A DNA stretch of 64,000 nucleotides from Hoplostethus atlanticus (Eukaryota > Chordata > Actinopteri > Trachichthyiformes > Trachichthyidae), in the NCBI GenBank assembly GCA_034670405.1, contig JAXDDX010000010.1, positions 2,380,001 through 2,444,000 on the forward strand. The letters run 5' to 3'. A model generated the notes under the pieces. The model was not told where the DNA came from. It worked only from the letters and a program-made list of their open reading frames with translations, and made no database searches. Position 1 is the first letter of the stretch, and every line of letters begins with the position of its first letter. Of this stretch, positions 59,160 to 64,000 are shown piece by piece. The position numbers and the translations under genes are program-made.

Positions 59160-59201
<42 letters not shown>
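59160..59201 (+). repeat. (CA)n microsatellite
   Basis: About 20 CA units. Confidence 0.95.
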
Positions 59202-59207
<6 letters not shown>

Positions 59208-59256
59208 TACTCATTGAAGACCGGCACTCCGCGTACACAAACCCATGTAAAGCTGG

Positions 59257-59259
<3 letters not shown>

Positions 59260-59290
<31 letters not shown>
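59260..59290 (+). repeat. (CA)n microsatellite
   Basis: About 15 CA units, 60 bases beyond the previous run. Confidence 0.95.
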
Positions 59291-59291
<1 letters not shown>

Positions 59292-59747
59292 CTGACAACC
59301 ACACACATACCTCACATGGCCAATACATCCCCTTCCTCCCTCCCCACAGTGTGCCAAGGGTGGGCTGACAAGACCCATCCCGCTCAGAGCTGCTAACACA
59401 TTCTTGCACCTGCTGCCTCCCTCCCTACTGCTGCTCATCCACTCTCTTCAGGGAGCACACACTGAATTCCACACTGGTGAGGTGGCTGAATGTCTAACAG
59501 TCATAATCTTTCTGCTATGTGCAGTTGTGCTGCTAACCTCTGACAAGTGTAATTCTAACTTGGGTTCTCTGTTTTCACCAATGAATAAAACATATTTTAC
59601 TGAGACGGGGTCTCCGAGGGACTGACAGGAAATTAGGCCGATGAAGAAATGTAAGGAGTGGGGATAGCAAAACGCAATCTCTGCCAAGTCTGGTCGCATG
59701 TACGAGACTTTTGATTAATGCTGAGTGGGGGTTTGGTATCTATTCTG

Positions 59748-59768
59748 TGTGTGTGTGTGTGTGTGTGT
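59748..59768 (+). repeat. (TG)n microsatellite
   Basis: About ten TG units. Confidence 0.9.
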
Positions 59769-61375
59769 TTGTGCTTGTGTGTGTTCGCGTGTGTGACACA
59801 GACAGATAGACAAAGTGACAAACATGAAAGCATAATGTTCCCGTATATGAGACAGCCTGCCAGACATATGGACGAGACAGAGGCTCCATTTCTGTGGGTG
59901 TGGAGATGAAAAACTGAGACGTCTGACTTCTTGCACTTCCTGCTGAGACACAGGAAGCTGCCACAATCATGTCAGGAACAGGAGGGGCCAATTTCTGCCG
60001 GCTTAGAGTCTCAAGAACATGTCAGCCCTTCCTTCACACACAAGGGCCAAAGAAAACGGTTTGCAACACACAGGAGAGGCATTGTTGCCTAATCCTTATA
60101 CGCCGATTTCCAGCGACTGCTAAAGCTCAGTGAGGTAGTCAAGAAGAATGTCCGAAGTGTCTTATTATCATGCTCTCTTTGTACTGACATTTTCCTCTGG
60201 TGTTGTCTAAATTCCTGTGGACACACTGTGGAGGATGTGGCACCAAGCAAACGCAGTATCCGCTGGCTGAATGATGGCTGACCTTTCTCAAGGCAATCTG
60301 TGAAACAGGGAGCCCAGACTAGGAGCAAGCCCAGATAGGACGCAAGACTGGAGTGGCAGATGCAGCTGAAAAATATTGACGACTCCAAGAGCTCAGCCTT
60401 ATGAATAAAAACATGAGTGGATAAAATAGATGATGCGGTAGAGGATGAAGGGTATTCTTACCACACATAAAAGCAGTTTTGTTCCCTTGAAAGAGTTGGA
60501 TTTGAATGGCTGTCTGCTTGGATCCACCATCTTTATTAATAACATTCATTAGCCATTCAGGGTCTATTTGAACAGAGCAATGAATCTGCCATCTCCCCTG
60601 GCTCCAGTTGTGATACACTTACATGAACCATGTAATGCAAGCAAGGCAATTCAATTAGGAAGGAGGCATTTGATCACTTTTAAGACTTAAGGCTCACAAC
60701 CTAAAAGCCTAATTTATCACCATCAAGGTCTGTGGTATGACAATAGTGAATTAAGTGCTCTAACCACTTTCTGGAAGGTGACACACGGCCTCCTAGAGCA
60801 ATGACCGGGAAACGAGATTAGAAACCCATACGTGTCCCTCCCAGAAATCGAGAGCAGCATAACTCATGGCGATGACTGGTTTGTTTTTATTGTTTTTCCT
60901 AGAACAGGCCCTGTTATAACAGGCCCCTTTGTTGCCCTTCACATAGCTTCAGAAGGGAGATGAAATCACTAAGCCAATCAATAAGCCCATCTGCAGCCTT
61001 CACTACAAATCATCTCCAAATCAAAGCTATGTCCACCTAGACAATACAGGGGCCAGTGAGTTGATACCACTCCAAGATCTGTTTGTGTTGAGTAGTGAGA
61101 ATGAACTGAGAGAGACAAATGGGAGAGAAATGAAGGAATGACAAAAAAAGCTGGAAAGTGAAACAGAGCAGGGTGAGAGCAGCCCTCGGTGCCAGCCGAC
61201 CCACTTTTGGCAAGTCTGGCTGGTGGGCCCTCTGCTGCTCTCAACAGTGCCCAGGCACAGAGGGGAATCCTAGGTAATTTGTCCTGCTTGTTTGGATAAT
61301 CCACCATCTGCCACACTGTGAAGGGCCGCAGACCCATCCACAAGCATTCGCACCGGACCCAACTACTAAACATAT

Positions 61376-61394
61376 GGGGGGGGGGGGGGGGGGG
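61376..61394 (+). repeat. Poly-G tract (19 G)
   Basis: An uninterrupted G run. The length is uncertain for sequencing reasons. Confidence 0.9.
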
Positions 61395-64000
61395 TTACAG
61401 CATCGTCCAACTGCCTCTGAAGACAGAACTGTTACAACAAGAACCATGAACCGAATTGTGACAACGTGGTGACTTGGTTTAAAGAAGACTGAATGTCCAT
61501 ATAACATTTCAGCTGGCAGACCAATGCAGAGCGATTCACAGTGCGAGAGTAGAATAAGCTTCAATTCCAAGTTTGGCAACATGATAAGCAACCAATAGTA
61601 AGGGGTGAAAGGATCTAATCTAAACAGAGATCCAGTCGGTACTCGTCAATGTTTTCCTGTGCAGTATTTGGAATTTGATTGACATTCCTTTACATTATAT
61701 TTGTAACAACCATTGTTGTTTGCTAGCAATGTATCACAAGCTTAACTTAAGCTTAATACGTACTAGGGACTCAATATGAAGATTGGTTTCTCCAGCGCTT
61801 ATCTCCCCAGTCTGCTGTCAGTCAGGCGCTGCTAATTTCACAGTCTGCTAAAGTACCAATTAAATGTGTATAACATTAGGAGCTAAATATAGCAGGTGCA
61901 CAGCAGCCACTCTTCCATCTGATAAAAAAAAATGACAATTATGCTTGTGGGTTTCTTGTCACAGAAAAGCACGGTCACCAGCCAGCAATCACAAATTATG
62001 CTGTTTTTCCTCTCCTATGTGTCTCCTACTGGTGTGGCTCCTCTCCAGCATGCATGATTGAGACTGATTCAATCTATCAAAGAGGCACAAGCTAAACCAA
62101 TGAACCTTTGTGAAAGCCCAAGCAAATTGCAGGATGTCAAACACTGGCATGTAAGTATGGCAGAAACACTGAATGTACAGCTAATTGATGTGCGGCAGAC
62201 TGTGCTAAAACATGGTGCTGCCTTTGATCACATCTTTTCCCCAACGTCTATAGATTCTATCGGTTTGCCCACCCTTTTCACCAACAGTGGACAATTAACA
62301 CAGAGGCTGTCTCTCTAATCCCTTCCCTTAGATCAAAGACTACCTTCATCCTCTGATGTTGTAAAACAGCGCTGTGCTTTGCTATCCATACTGAGGAGCA
62401 GAGCACACTCAAGAATTAATCAACAGTAAAATGCTGTGCACCACCCACATGAGCACAACAGGGATGTTATTAGTAGAACTGAAAAAAGGCAGAAAGGTAG
62501 CAAAACCGTATTTGTACAGTCCTTCTTTTTGCTTTTGTTACAAAGGTCAACTGAGTCCACTGAAGAATACGCAAATACCATGGAAAATCCATCTTGGACT
62601 TCCACTCCCCAGCTCTGCTGTCCCACCACGAATCATTATCGGTAAATGCTTTAAGGGACTTTCCAATTAGGACAAAGAGATTGAAAGAGAATAACATTTA
62701 TAACCGCGACTACACCTGTTGAAAGCGACGAGAGAACATATTTGCTGCAATTCCACGCTTTAACAATCTTTGATCTCATGCAGTTCTCTGACCCTACCGC
62801 ACAAAAACTATTTAAAGTGGCCGAGTGAGAGAACAGGAGGAGAGGGATAGAGTAATAGGTGAGGCTTGGCAAAGAGAAATTCAGAGAATGACTCACTTTG
62901 TTGTACACCTAAGATTGCTCTTCTATTGTATTCCCTTTGAGTACACTGTATCGCGGCACACTTTGTTCCAGGGAAGTGCGCCTACACACAGTCCTTTGAA
63001 GTGCCGTGAAATGACACAGAAGAGTACTTTAATAAGAGGATGTACTGAGTCACAGGCCAGTGGTGTGAATAGGCCTGGAGATGATTACTGGGGCTGTGAG
63101 GTGAATAATTGGGACGCTTTTGGTCCCTTGCCTGGCTCAAGGGCTGGTCGCATTGCTGAGCACCATGAATGAACTTCCTCACTCTCTGCTCTTATATAAC
63201 AACAGAGGCATGAAAGCACTATCGTTGAGTTCACTATTCTTGTTACTTCTATACACGCCACACAAAATCTTGATTTAACCATAGTTGGCATCAATTAAGC
63301 TAAAATTTCTAAAAAAGCTTTAGGTTATCCAATTATTTTAAAAGTTTGGCTAGGGCAGCAAATTTGCACTTTTATCAGTTCAAAAAATGTTGAAGAATTC
63401 TTGTAATGGGTTTCTAGCTTGAGACATGGAGAGAAAATGGAGAGGAGATTGTGGCAGTAATACTTACACTAAAAGGAGAAGATAAGAATGAACAAGTTCA
63501 GTAAGCGGACAGACTTTCAGATTATGTTTAGTTCAATAAGTGGTGAGCATGTCTTGTGTGTGTGCGTGTGTGGGTGGTTATCTGATCCACACCATGTAAC
63601 TGAAAAGCAAAATATCAGACAAAAGAAAAACATCCAGAAACATTCCGGAAAGTTCTAAGTGTCATCCGAGTCATCGAGTGGTGCCATCTCGTTTTTCTCA
63701 ACACTTACCAGGTGCAACTTGAGCATCTGTGCATTCTCCCAGAATGCTGAATGAGTGCAAATTGCTGTAATGAAGCTATTTCATTATGGGGGATGAGCAG
63801 TGCTGAATAAACAGGAACAACGAGGCAGAGTGCTTCACGGTGCCATCTGTGGAAGTGCTTTGGCAGGGAGTGCTGCTGTGTTTACAACACTGATGGCTGG
63901 CGGGAGGACACAGATGACTTCTAGCTAAGTGGAACAACAGCCATCTCCAACTTCCACCCGTCTATAAACACTGCTAATGTACACTGGTGGCAGAGCTTCA

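Larger units (their letters stand above)
45248..64000 (-). other. SHF: SHF intron continuing past the right edge
   Basis: At least 18.7 kb. I looked on the minus strand for the family's upstream ADPFD and EPYEAQ motifs and found neither. ORFs here are short, low-complexity or repeat-derived. A separate nested gene cannot be excluded, but none is supported. Confidence 0.6.

Noticed and set aside
59010-59991. Many cysteine/valine- or threonine/histidine-rich ORFs
   Set aside because: Translations of CA/TG microsatellites.
62058-62318. 86-codon plus-strand ORF near the right end
   Set aside because: Looks moderately protein-like but has no recognised family, promoter or splice context.
45300-64000. 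Search for the SHF N-terminal exon (ADPFD, EPYEAQ motifs)
   Set aside because: No reverse-complement codon match was found by eye; the exon is probably beyond the right edge.

Overview
The window looks like nuclear DNA of a ray-finned (teleost) fish. Its genes have many small exons with GT/AG introns, one intron is longer than 18 kb, CA/GT microsatellites are dense, and Tc1/mariner relics, TA-flanked MITEs and tRNA-derived SINE pieces are scattered through it. There is no prokaryotic, viral or organellar gene set, and no CRISPR array or rRNA. The species cannot be named from this sequence.

Two genes are clear, and they converge tail to tail. UBL7 (+ strand, coding from about 10.35 to 14.19 kb) is complete. 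Its ten coding exons join in phase into a 379-residue protein with an N-terminal ubiquitin-like domain and a C-terminal UBA domain; a probable promoter and first exon lie at about 9.68-9.75 kb. SHF (- strand, 22.08 kb to beyond the right edge) is an adaptor with a C-terminal SH2 domain. Its last five coding exons (45029-45247, 36303-36449, 29766-29940, 29278-29397, 22084-22270) join in phase to give 281 residues. The 5' exons, expected to hold the family's tyrosine motifs, were not found in the 18.7 kb upstream and presumably lie beyond base 64000.

Region by region: 1-9.6 kb is mostly intergenic, with two weak exon-like segments near the left end, a homeobox/POU-site-rich block, SINE remnants and simple repeats. 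9.7-14.4 kb is UBL7. 14.4-22.1 kb is the spacer between the two genes, with an intact 527-bp TA-flanked MITE, a perfect hairpin, and two unassigned minus-strand exon-like ORFs (19886-19150) that splice in phase and precede a poly(A) signal. 22.1-64 kb is SHF exons and introns, carrying a second MITE copy, an internally deleted Tc1 transposase relic, two further inverted-repeat elements, SINEs, poly-G tracts and several AT-rich homeodomain-site blocks that may be conserved enhancers.

UBL7 (ubiquitin-related) and SHF (tyrosine-kinase adaptor) have no known shared pathway. No convincing new biological system was found. The best leads are the unassigned exon-like ORFs downstream of SHF and the candidate noncoding elements in the SHF intron.
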